Origin: Mugil cephalus
Taxonomy: Eukaryota; Chordata; Actinopteri; Mugiliformes; Mugilidae
DNA length: 64,000 nucleotides
Direction: 5' to 3'
Assembly (NCBI RefSeq): GCF_022458985.1
Contig: NC_061770.1
Coordinates: 39,573,099 to 39,637,098 of the forward strand
A model generated the notes under the pieces. That model saw only the letters and a program-made list of their open reading frames with translations, ran no database searches and was not told the DNA's origin. Shown one piece after another: positions 25,801 to 38,257 of this stretch. Position numbers and translations under genes: made by a program. Numbering within the stretch: position 1 is the stretch's first letter; each line of letters opens with the position of its first letter.

Positions 25801-27167
25801 ACAATAGCCCAGACTTTATGTCAGGGGGCGGCCATGTTTAACGTGCGTGTAGGGGTCTGCTCTCACACACGTTTGTGCATAATTTATGCTTTACGTCGCT
25901 GCAGCGTTTTACTGCGTGCGGCAAAGTGAAATAGACAAATTAGACCTCTATCTATCAGAGTCCTGCTGGACCTTGGGAACCGTCTCAGAGGTTGATGCCC
26001 CCAAAGCAACAGATGGTCAGCAGGAAACTCAGCTGGGAGCGCGAGAGGAGGAAACCGACGAAGGCTCTGAGCCAGTGCACCCGGTGGGCCGGATAAAAAA
26101 GCTTAAAGAGGAGGAGGAGGAGGACGCGGCGATCTGTGCGCCTTCAGCCGAGGGAGGCTGGAAAAAGGTCAAACCGGGTCAACCGGGAAAAACGAGAGTC
26201 GCAGGAAAAACCACGAAGTCTGAGAGGAGACGATCTCAACGATAGCGGGCGCAGAGACGCCGGTGAGTCCGGAGGAGGCCGCCCGCTCATCCTGGAAAAG
26301 AGCGGCGTCATCACATGACTTGAAGAGTGTCCCAGACGTGGAGGCGATGGAGAGCTGGGCCAAGTTGGAGGATCGTCTGGGATGTGAGCTGGCAGCGAAA
26401 GGATAAAACTATGAAGAGAAATAAAAAGAGCTTCAACCGAACAGCTCCCGACGCTACATTCACGCCACATCGGCAGATCACTCTGTTCTGACTCATCCCT
26501 CAATGTGTGTTCGGCTCTTCTGTTTCTGAAGATGTTAAAGGAAGGAAAGAAATAGTCAGAGCCGAAGGAAGGTGTGTGTTTATTCCCCCCCTCTCTCTTA
26601 ATTCTTCCCACTTATCTCATCTGACACATGTGCATTAATCGTGTTTCCTCCTTAATGAGCGAGATGCCAGAAAGAACGACTCCTGAGGCAGGAATGCTTT
26701 TTTAATGCCAACGCTGTATTTTTTTGAGGGAAAAAAAAGTTTGTAATATCATCCTGTTTTGCACATATTTTGTTATCAGAAGGTCCCGCTCAGAGCACCT
26801 GGAAATGGCCCATGTTGTCCACTAGATGGTGACCAGGACACAATAATGACCAGACATCAGACTGTGTTCTGATGGTTCATAAGTACCTTTAAATATATAT
26901 CTGATTTATTTCACAGTATATTGGGAGAATATTGAGATAAGGTTATGCTATTTCTTTATAACACTGTGAATATATAATGCTGAATATGTGCTTTTATCCA
27001 AACAATCAATTGTTTTGAAAAAAAAAAAAAACTTAGATATTCAGAATATCACACAGAGTTTTAACCTGATATATAATCCAGATTCTGATCATTTTTATGG
27101 TCACATTGTGCTTTTATCAAACATAAACAAAGTTTTTAAATTATTCTAAAACATCTGCATGTGTTAG

Positions 27168-27640
27168 AGCAGGTTTTTTTTTTTCAGGCCAAGAACCCCA
27201 AACTGATAAAAGATTAAATATATACCTACTATACCTGTTATATATTAGACTCACTCTAGTGCTATTTATAAATATACATTATTATTATTATCATTCTGCA
27301 TTCAACATTAAGTTATTCAAATAATACAAATTCAAATACATATATGTTTTTTTTTAAACATGTGCAACAGTCGGGTGGCCAACTGCCCTTGAGGGGCCCT
27401 CGTGATTGGCTCAGCAGCGATAGGGGGCGGGGCCTGTGGTGTTTTCTGCTTCCATTTATCCCTTTACTAAAAAATGTTGGATTCATGTTAATGTGTATTT
27501 AAAGAAATTTAAACTTGTGGGGGAAAAATAAAAAATATATATAAAAAAAATGTCTAATCAACCAACCATTTTGCGACCAGTTGCAGTACCTCTGCAGACC
27601 CACTAGGGGCTGCGGACCCCGTGTTGAAGATCCATGTGTT
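27168..27640 (+). repeat. Dispersed repeat, family A, copy 2
   Basis: Same arrangement as the copy at 6349-6944: TTTTTTCAGGCC at the start, then TAGTGCTATTTATAAATATACA, TGTCTAATCAACCAACC, and GTTGAAGATCCATG at the end. It is shorter by internal deletion. Confidence 0.75.
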
Positions 27641-28950
27641 AGAGAGTAATTGTATTCTGTATTTGGTTACTGCCATACTACTATATTAATTTATCTGCAC
27701 GTGTCTTTTAACTGTTTTTGGTCCAACCTCAAACCGGCGAACTGTCCCGTCACTTCCAGAAAGATGGTGATGATACATAAAAGGAGGATATTCAGCCTAG
27801 TTTGTGTGGTCAGCTCTGAACTGGGACATTTAAGGTAAAGATAAGCACTCAGATTTTCTTTTTACCCAATAAATGTCTGATTGAGTCTCTGTCCCAGATC
27901 CCCTCTAGTCCCAGGACCCCCAGAGGCCACGGCCTTTTTTTATCTGAACTGTGGGAGTAAGACACACCTGGGTGTCCCATCTGTCCCTGACAAAACACCT
28001 ACAACAGAGAGATTTGTCTACCGTGTGCAGACAAATTAACCCACAACGGGCTGGGGTCAGAATGAGTCTCCAGGAAATGAATGCAAGTCCATGTAATGTT
28101 CTCTGAGGTCATGGATACATAACCGAGTGTGTGTCTTCTTCTTCCTGTGGCTCCGGGGTCCACACCCCGATTTTTTTTTGCAAGCGCCGAGTTTGTCCGG
28201 TGAAAGTCACACACACACACAGGCGCACAGACAGACCGACAGACAGACGTTCACATAAATATGCACACACACACAACACACCCTAACATTCACATGAACA
28301 GGAAGTGGCACATTAGCACACAGACGTGCACCCAAACGGTGCAACCTTCATTATTTTTCTGCACAAACTCAATATTGCCGCTTTCTGGCGACACTCACAA
28401 CAACGCGGACGCTGGTGACACTCCTGCAACGAGCGACGGCTCCTAAAGTATATTCAGCTTTAACAAGGTCGAACATGGAAATATACTCCTGCTGCGCATT
28501 TGTTCCAGAAACCTCACAAAAAAAAAAAAAAAAAAAAAAACTGCACTCACACGGTACAGGCCAATATTTCTACTCCCCCTCTAATGGTTCCCCCGTGTGT
28601 TTTACACTGCGGGCCTCACATGTTCACACTACGAGCCCCACTCGTTGTTTGTAATGTTTTCGCTTCGACTAAAACACTGATTCTTTATTCATGGATCTGC
28701 GCATTTTATGCGTTGATTAGAAGTTTCTTGCAGATACAGCCTGCAAGTAAGTCAGCGCGCTGCACTGACCGACTGCAGCAGTAAATCAGATAAACCCAAT
28801 TCACTCGAAGGAGCAGCGCAATTTCCCAGGGCCGTCAATGCATCGGGCCCCTATGCATCAATAGCGAGGCGCTTGATGCTATCTCGGGGAGGAACATGTT
28901 CTCATTCAGAACTCTGTTAACATTGTTGGCTATTTAAAGGAGAACAGCAT

Positions 28951-28953
<3 letters not shown>

Positions 28954-28994
<41 letters not shown>
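28954..28994. repeat. (TG)n microsatellite
   Basis: About 20 uninterrupted TG units; long enough to be polymorphic. Confidence 0.95.
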
Positions 28995-28995
<1 letters not shown>

Positions 28996-29678
28996 ATGTA
29001 TGCTTGCATGTCGTATGTTATGGGTGTGTTTCCGTCGCTCGAGGACTTCCAGGTTCCCAGAGATAATGTGGAATTCATGAGAGGAATGCCGCACAAGGGT
29101 TCCTTCCTGTCACCTGACTCCATCACTTCCTGTGCTGAGTTTCCTGCGTCTGGTCCTCTAAGGAGAAGGGTGAGGCTGACGAAGTGGGCGAAGGAGCTGG
29201 ACCCCCCCCCACCCAACTCCCCACACCATCACCACCCACCACCCGCCGTCTCTATGCAGATCACAAAGAAAATATCAATAACCGAGATTCGAAAATGCTG
29301 TTGTCGGTCATTTCGAAGCCGAACTCGGCATCAAATGGACTGAACGGGGAGAGAGAGGCCGGGCCGTAAAATTGTAGTCGAGACAGATGCATAAGAACAA
29401 TAAAAAGAGGCAATAAAAGGGGAAGAAAGGAGGAGAAAGACAAAGAGGTGATGGCAGGATCAGTATGGGGCCCTCTCTCTTGGTTTCTGGGCAGCGTTGT
29501 GGAGACGTGCCAGGTAATGGCTTCCAGACACACATTCGCTCTAATTCGATTTGGAAATCTGACAGGACGGCGAGAACGAGTGGATGTGTGTGTATATTCC
29601 TGGGGCATTTTCTTTTCACATACACAAGAGGGTCTGACTCCTCTTGCCCACTGGGAGCGGGGCGAGTTAGTCCCTCTC

Positions 29679-29680
<2 letters not shown>

Positions 29681-29713
<33 letters not shown>
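29681..29713. repeat. (TG)n microsatellite
   Basis: About 16 uninterrupted TG units. Confidence 0.95.
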
Positions 29714-29714
<1 letters not shown>

Positions 29715-30359
29715 GGCCAGCACTCGGGGTTAATGTATGCTTTCAATCACAGCTCTGGTTGGGAGAAATCAGATCCCTGCAGAGCACGAGCTGAGGACCC
29801 CCAGAGTTCGAAAACGCTGGAAGGGAAGATTTCGTTACACCTTTGTTACCTTTAGGTTGGAAAAGGAGCAGACGAGCCGCGGTTAAAGGCTTATTTAGTC
29901 AGAATGCACGGATATAACATTGACATTTGGAATAAGTTTCTTCTCTCTCTCCCCTCTGCACAGAAAAAAAATCATTTCTCTTACGTCGACCTCACGCACC
30001 TCGCTGCTTCCTGCTCCGGTGTGAGAAGGTTAAAAGGCCCCGTAAAGTGATAAAGACAAAGAAATGGGAGGAAAGAAGCAAAGAGAGGGAAGACAGGAAG
30101 AGCTAATTAAACCAGGGGAGGGATGGATACGGAGGAGTGGGAGGGAAGTGAGAGGGCGAGATGACTTAACCGGGATACACCGCCTGCTAAAGACTCCTCC
30201 ACCCTCAGTCTCCAGCATAAACTCCACTGCAATATCCCAGCGAGGTAATATCCCCCCCACACACACACACACATACACATGTGCTGTCACAGCCCTCCCA
30301 CTCCTGCAACTGCTGTGTGTGTGTGTGTCATTACTGACTCTCTGACATTCCTGTGCAGA

Positions 30360-30720
30360 GCCGAGAGACGTCGACCGCGGCTCTTAGAAGAGAGACAAAA
30401 TCCAACTCCGAGGTCCCGTCTGCAGAAGCCAGGATATATTTGTGTGAGAGGAGGTAACTTTTTTTTTTACATCCGTCGATTCTCTTCGTAGAGCTTTTTT
30501 TTGGGGGGGGAAAGTCTGCCTGCACGTTAGCTTGGAAGTGTGTTTTCAACACCGAGGGAGATTTCGAGAAAAGCATCCTCCTGTGTGTCCAGTAACGGTT
30601 TCCTCTTCTCTCCATCTTCCTCCCCGGGGGCGGAATTCCAGGCTCTGCCAGGGTTTTTTGGGGGAATACGTTTGGTGAAAGGACGAGAGCGTAGTGGAGC
30701 AAGCGGGACTCAAAGGGGGG
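30360..30720 (+). other. Candidate 5' untranslated exon of hspa12b
   Basis: A G-rich segment ends in AAAGGGG followed by GTGAGTAAAC, a good splice donor on the plus strand about 1.9 kb before the first coding exon of hspa12b. Some upstream leader is needed because that coding exon begins at an acceptor (32627/32628). The exon start is not visible and other donors are possible. Confidence 0.25.
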
Positions 30721-31334
30721 TGAGTAAACCTTTGAAAAGATGGTCAAGCCCTTGTGAGCCATCGAGCTTTATTGCTCTCTCTGCGGAGGAGAAAAGAAAA
30801 ACTTTTTCCTAAGAGGATAAAAATACAAAACTGTGTGTTTTTTATCCATTTGGTTATTAACAGGCTGTTGTTGATGATGCATTCAAGGGGAGTGTGTTGC
30901 ACAATCTCTCCCTAATGTAGTGTCTCAGAGGAGCATGTAAAGCGTGGAAAGGCTTGGAGGAGATGTTGGGATGAGAGAGCCAACAATAAGAAAGTTACTG
31001 CAGGGGTGGGGGGTTACTCGCAAGTAGAAGAAAGAAAGAAAGAAAGTAAGAAAGGAGAGATGCGGAGTTTCATCCTCTCTCTCGCTTCGTGCGCGGCGAT
31101 TCAGATGTCCGCGGTAAATGCGCGCAGATGTTGTGTGCGTGTGCGCAAAAGAAAGGATGGTCAGGCTAACCCCCTTCGCTCCAACGCGCGCACACACATG
31201 CACATGCACGCACAGGCGCAAAGTTACGCTCACGAGAAAGACATTTAAACAAACACATCTTTGTCTCATTGCGCGCGTCTGTTTAGTTTGCCGCTGGCTC
31301 AGATCACGGACTGATCTCAGAGCTGCAGCCAGCA

Positions 31335-31336
<2 letters not shown>

Positions 31337-31370
<34 letters not shown>
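31337..31370. repeat. (CA)n microsatellite
   Basis: About 17 uninterrupted CA units upstream of hspa12b. Confidence 0.95.
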
Positions 31371-31372
<2 letters not shown>

Positions 31373-32645
31373 AAGCAGATGTAACAGCAACACAACACAG
31401 CTGATGAGTACAGACTATTAGCATAATGAGTCGCACACGCTTGGAAAAACAATTCCGATCCACATGCGTGTAACACAAAGCTCCCTGATGCGACTGTCCG
31501 GTGACACCCGAGCCGCCATAGTAGCGCTATAGTGGAGCCTCACGTCCAACCAGCCGAGTGAAAGTTGCTATGAAAGATGGTCGGGGTGTGTCTCATTCAC
31601 TTCCCTTCTCAGGCTGATAAATTGTCGGTGCCGAGTCCAGGATGACTCCCTGTGTGCCGCGTAATGCGCTATATTTATTTTCCCACATGTCTTCGCAAGA
31701 AAAAATACTACTCGTGAACATTACGTATTTGATCTGGCAGAAATTAGTCATGCAACAAGATCGAGTGATATGTGTTCTTGTCTGGAGACAAGACGATTTA
31801 GAGTTTTACAGGGAAGTACCAGGACCCTGAAGCACCCGCGTACGCCCTTCAGACATCATCCATTCTGATATTTACACACTTTGTTTTTCGGACACATCAA
31901 AAGGCCCCATGAAAACACCATTAAATTGTAATTGTCTCAAAACTATTACAGGAAAAACTATTGTTTATTGTGTCGGAAACGACCGAAGAAAGTGAAGGTT
32001 TTGACAATTGGCCAATATGTCATTTAGATAAAGCTTCATTTATTTCATTTTTTAATAAATGTCCACACATTACAATGAAGCCTGCACTATATTATACGAT
32101 ATTGTTTACGTTAACTATGTGTTAAATGTGGTGCTCATTCAGACAAACCCACAAACAATTATTCACTCGGTTCAAAGAGGAGTTTTTCGTATCCTTCTTT
32201 CTTTTGGTTCTCGTCAATCTCATTTAAAATACCAGCAAGGAGATGTTTTCAATAAAAAGAAACTAGTATAAACTAAACCCCGAACAAATGATCTGCCGCC
32301 TGTGGTTGAAACGCTGCCAAATTGCGTCGGAGAGATTGAGTCAGTCCGCCGTATAAACCTATTTAATACACAAATTACCATTTCACAACTGAAGGATACA
32401 AATATTTCTCTCAGGCGTTCACTGAACCCAAAATTTAGGAAAAAAAAAAAAAAGCAGACTCAACAACTCTTACAAAGGCTTGCACAACTCGAACAACAGC
32501 TTTCTCCTGTGGTTTAGTTTGGTTTGGGAACATTTCACCATTTCATATCATTTTTTTCTCTATTTTAAATGTTAATTATCTGAACACAGCAGCTTTTATA
32601 TATATTTTTTTGTGTGTTTCTCTGCAGACCCTGGCTCCTGTAGAG

Positions 32646-35600
32646 ATGGCTGACGTGGTGCAGCCTGATACCAACAGCCTGCAGATACCGAGTGAGACAC
32701 ATACACACTCCACAGTTTTCCACGGCAGCCCCCGGTCAAAATGACTCACTCCTGGTTTTCTGACCTTTCCATGTCCCTCTCCCTCTTGGGATTATTACTC
32801 ACTTCAGATCCCAGTGACATTCCAGTCATTCCAGGTCAATACAGTTATCCAATCTCAAATCTGGCGAGCGCTGCTTGAAGTGCGTTTATCCCCTTCGCCC
32901 TCTAATCCTCGTGGTTAAAAAATAAGAAGCCCAATATTACCTCCTTCTTTAAGAAAGGAGGGTTTTCCCCATGACAGACTGATATTTGGCCATTCTGCTC
33001 ATTTTCTAGTGGAGTACGTGTGGCACGTTTCCAATATTCAGACCTTCTTAATGAGGTTTTAATAGAGCGCGGCACATTACTCCTGCTCTTCTCTTTCATT
33101 GCTTTCCAGGTGAAAACGCATCAACCCCGTCTTCGCCTGCAACGGCTAGAAATGACTGCAGCATCACCCCTCTCACGCCCTCACCCTCGCCGGTAACTAC
33201 ACGCAGCCACTAAAACCACAGACACCCCTACACACCCTTTCCTCTTTCTGCTTTTTCTTTTTTTTTTTTGTCTTCATTTTGAGCTCTTAAACAAGGGCCT
33301 GGAAAGCCACATCCACTTTTAACTGCTATTAGTGGTTCACAATAATACTTACGCTCTCGGTTTAAAGGGAAGAGTCGACGTTAAACGAGAAGCCCGTAAA
33401 GGCTACAATTTGTGGCAAATAAATATATACACGCTATCGCGGGTGAAATTAGACAAAAAAAAAAAAGTGGTTGAGAAAGTCCTAAAAGAACAGCTTCTAA
33501 TTTCCACGGCGACCTGCTAATTACATTTTATGCTGCTGCCACACACAGAAACTACTTATTACAGTTTGCTACTACAGTTAATACTGGAGCTTTCTTTGAG
33601 AACATATTAGTTAATTCACTCTTTGACATTTGAGAATAAGGTTGTAGGTGTTACTTTTGTTTCCAAGGCCATGCTAGTCCTTCGAGCTAACTGCTAGCAA
33701 CAACATGCTAAATTGCAGTGCTATTATTGTACTGTGTTTATTATTAACATTAAAAGTATGACGGGCAGTGTATTAACAATGCATTTTTTTCATATGACCA
33801 GCAGCGAACAACTGCAACTTCTTTAAAATAGACAATAAAGTTGTGATGTGCAGATTGATACTGGAATAGCGATACTTCTGATACCAGGTCTTTATGCTCT
33901 AAAATCGATTCTCAAATCAAAATATCGATACATTCGATACTTTCTGTCATTGGAGGTAATGTAGTAACAAAGTAGAGAGCAACTAAACTATTGAGTTGTG
34001 GCAACACAACAAACCTTGTGAAACACAGGTTTGTCCACAACACAGAATATGAGACAGAAGGAGGACAGAAGACGACAAAGATGCAAGTTTTTTATTTTAT
34101 AGTAGTTGTTAATAGTTAAACAATCATTTATTTTAATTGTGTTGTTGTTATTTTACTTATTTCTTTTTTTTTTGTATTTGAAACAGCATTTTCACACATT
34201 TTGTGTGATTGTTTCCTCTGTTTGGTTTTACGGCTATATAGTAAATAATCATAGCTTCATAAATCATCATAGCTTCATAAATAGACATCCGAGTAATAAA
34301 TTACTCGGATGTCTATTTATGAAGCTATGATTTGAAACTTTTTTTAGGTTTACCAGACACATTAGGGTGTATTAATACAAAGTATCGATATTGGATCGGT
34401 ATCGCCGATACCAGCTTTGGTATCGGTGGTATCGAACATCACTAACGGGCGGAGACAATGTCCGCTTCCTCCTCTCCAGTCCTGCCTTATTGTCCAAGTA
34501 TAGTAGAGAGTGTTTCAAATAAACAGATGTTGACCACCAACACAACCAACTCGAGACATCAAAACGTTGCAACAAATCTTTTGTTTATGTCTAAAATACA
34601 CAAATCCATCCGTCTCTCTGTCAGAGGTCAGAGGTCAGACCCAGGATGGCCTGTCCGTTTTCAGTGGTGGTGGCGATAGACTTTGGGACGACATCCAGTG
34701 GCTACGCATTCAGCTTCACCCAGGACTCAGAAGCCATACACATGATGAAGTAGGAGTCTGAATCTACTCTCCTCAACCTCTACTATTTTCTCTTTTTCCT
34801 TGTCCTTAATAGCAAGCGTTTGTTTGTTTTCACTCCACTCCATGCAGGCGCTGGGAAGGTGGAGACCCCGGAGTGGCCAACCAGAAGAGCCCGACGTGTC
34901 TGCTGCTGACTCCTGATTTGCGGTTCCACAGTTTTGGATTTGCAGCGCGAGACTTCTACCACGACTTGGACCCGGAGGAGGCGCGGCACTGGCTTTACTT
35001 TGATAAATTCAAAATGAAGATCCACAGCACAAGTGTAAGAAAGACAACACAAGCAAAATATTAGAAATGTTTTGTATTATTTGATTTGATTTTATTAATG
35101 ATCCCCATTAGCTGGTACCATAGAAGGCAGCTAGTTTTCCTGGGGTTCACACAAAAACATAACAAGATACCTTTAAATAATACCTTTAAAAATCATGATA
35201 TGCAAATGCAGAATAATTAAAAGTCAATACATAATAAACTAACTCACATAAATACAATGAAGTTACAAAGTCAATTTACAGTGCTAGATAATAAGATTTA
35301 AGGTCATTTTTAAAAATAAATTAGCTATTGATGCTACGGAGGTATTGTGGCAGGTGGATCCAGAGAGATATTGACCTATAAATAAAAATCCTTAAGCAGC
35401 TCTATTGTACTGAAACCCGTTGTCAAAGAAAGACTGAGATTCATACGACTCACATTTGATCTAATGAAACAACCCAAGACAAACAACCGTGCTGATGAGA
35501 ATTACAACCACATCCCATAGTGTATGATATCAGACCAGTCCAGTTCTTTATTACTCAAGCAAAGTGAGAAGTAAAGCTAAAAAAAAAAAAGAAGACTTAT

Positions 35601-38219
35601 TCTTGTGTAGTGGTGTTTCAGTAGTTGCATCTGTTTTTGCTGCAGGACCTCACCATGGAGACGGAGCTGGAGGCGGTCAATGGTCGCAGGGTCCAGGCCA
35701 TCGAGGTGTTTGCTCACGCCCTTCGCTTCTTCAGGGAACATGCTTTGAAGGTGAGGCCTCGTTCATTAAGCTCACACATGCAAAAAGGACTAGTGATAAA
35801 TATATTACTCCATGTATGTTCTATTGTTTTTTTTTATTTGTTTGTTTTGGGGATTCTGCTTTAGGAGGTGAAAGACCAGTCCTCATCAGTGCTGGAGGGC
35901 GAGGAGATCAGATGGGTTATAACCGTCCCTGCTGTGTGGAGACAACCTGCCAAGCAATTCATGAGAGAAGCTGCATACCTGGTAGGAGGACACACATTCT
36001 AATATTCATTATTACACAGGATGAGACGTTACAATCCCTTGTGCCAAGATCCGAGGCAAAACACATTTAGAAGCCCAGTCCAACTGAAAAAAACAAACAG
36101 CGGGCTAGCAGTCAGCAAGACCAACTATCAACCAACAAGAAGACACCAGCTAACTAGCCTAGCTAACAGCTGTAGGCTTGAAGTGATGGGATATGCGACT
36201 GCATGTCAACCAATACTTCTCCCTTGTGCCAAGATTCGGGGGAAGACACGTTTAAAAAATAAAGAAAAGAAAAGCAGGCTAGCTGTCAGCTACCAACTAG
36301 CAACCAACAAGGAAACACCAGCTAACTAGCCTAGCCAACCGCAGTAGGCAAGTTCACCAACGTTTCATTAAGTTAGGCCCACAACACCTCAAGAATGTTT
36401 AACAATGAGTTCCAGCGTCCTGGAGTCACCACCCTTTAATGCAACCACCATGCAACCGTGTGACTTTCAACCGAGAAATTAGCTTAGCACTACTACTAAC
36501 TACTAAAACTACTCAGCTAGCCTTACCTTTAGCATGCTCCCCATATGTTGTTTACTTTGACCCTCTGTTCTCTCTCTGTTCTGCTGCTATCTCTGCATAT
36601 ATAGCTCTCATGCACTCATTAGCCTCCTTGACTCTGTCTTTAAATGGGACAGTAAGCTCAATAAAATACACTACCTTCTCTACTTACAACCACAATAGCA
36701 GGTCCAGTCTCAGTCAGGTGCTCACTATCTGCTCTGGGATATTTACATCCAAGCACAAAAACACACGTTGTAGTATAAGAATTAATTTCTTACAGGCATT
36801 TTTAACCTAGTTTAGCTTGTGGATTTAACTTCACTACGTCCCTCAAACCCTTTTTTCATGCACAAACATACTATATACAGTAAGTGTTCTTTCTTTGAAT
36901 TTTATAAGTGATTCTTCATTTTAGATTTTAAATAGAGCTAATTGATCTTCTCCTGTGTTTAGGTTTAATGTGTATCAGTGTATAGTTTTACTTTAACTAA
37001 TTTATCTGACTAATACTGGTGAATTGTAGTGTGTGCGTGTCCATAAGAACAACAGGGACAAGGAAAGAACAGTGGCCTATTAAACATGAGATAAAGACCG
37101 TCTGATTCACAAGTGTCAAAAGTATGGCCCGGGGGTCAAAAGCTGCCCACCAGAGGGTGTAATCTGGCATGAATTTGAAAAGTGACAAAATTACATAGTA
37201 GACAAGTAATTTTTTCAATGAAAATAGCTTCTTCAACCCCTAATTTTAGTCAGAGAAGTGGACTGAACATCATATTGAGACCCAGGACGACAGAGCAGAC
37301 AGAAATGGACACAAAATTCTCTTATTTTTCTTCTTCTTATTATTATTATTAAATGTAAACCTTCTCCCTTAATTTACATGTTCTCCTTTGCACTAAAAAA
37401 AAACTGTAGTTGTTTTGTAGGTCATTATTGTGTTATCGTATTGGTCCGGCCGACTTGAGATCAAATTGGGCTGAACATGACCCCCCCCCCAAACTAAAAT
37501 GAGTTTGACACCTCTGGTCTCAATGATGTTCCCACGGAGGATCCCTTACAACACACACAGATCATCATCAACGCTACACTTTTGCCTCTTTTTGCTCTTC
37601 CCACAGAAACACACACACCCCTCCTTAGAGTAATGCACACGTTACAATGAGATGTAGGAAGTGTGCGTACGTGGACAGGAATGCACGGGTTCCCATTACA
37701 GCACACATCATCGAGGGTCGAGGGACAATACGCAACCTTTTTATTCTTAATGTCATCTCGTCCTCTTGAATCAATCTGTGCGTGCGCGTGAGGTCTTATC
37801 TGCCATCTGCCATTCACTCACCTGGACATGTGCAGTCCGATGCAAACACACCCTCGCATGCACTCCGATGCAGGCGCGCACACCCCTGCTCGGAGGCAGT
37901 CGGGGCGTGTGTGCTTCCTGCTGGTGGTGATGTCATCAGGACCGAAACAATACGGGAGACCGGTGTACAAACACGGGAAGTCCAGACCAGACCCCCGCCC
38001 TGCACACAGACACACACACACACACACACACACACATAAATACACACTGCTGCTCAACTTTACTCCCAATCAAGCCTAGCGCTCGCACACCTCTCCTCCT
38101 CTTTTAGCTCTGTCTCGTTTCCAAACAGAGGATCGCTAACTTGCGTCCGTTGTGCTCACATCTCCCATCTTTTCACTGTTTATGCTCCTCCGTATGTTTA
38201 CGTTGCACAGCTGTCCGGC

Positions 38220-38257
<38 letters not shown>

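Larger units (their letters stand above)
22905..30350. other. Intergenic region upstream of hspa12b
   Basis: No confident gene was found. The region holds a family A repeat (27168-27640), a LINE-tail-like phrase near 23405-23440, several CA/TG runs, and GC-richer patches at 25.9-26.5 kb and 29.0-29.4 kb that open frames on both strands but lack recognisable domains. A CTCF-like motif (CCACTAGATGGTGACC) is at about 26819-26834. Confidence 0.5.

Noticed and set aside
28954-29343. 129-codon plus-strand frame beginning with a Cys-Val run
   Set aside because: Its start is translated (TG)n microsatellite and the rest shows no domain and no splice support.
29681-38256. Clusters of CA/TG repeats as a candidate CRISPR or regulatory array
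   Set aside because: They are ordinary dinucleotide microsatellites without spacers.
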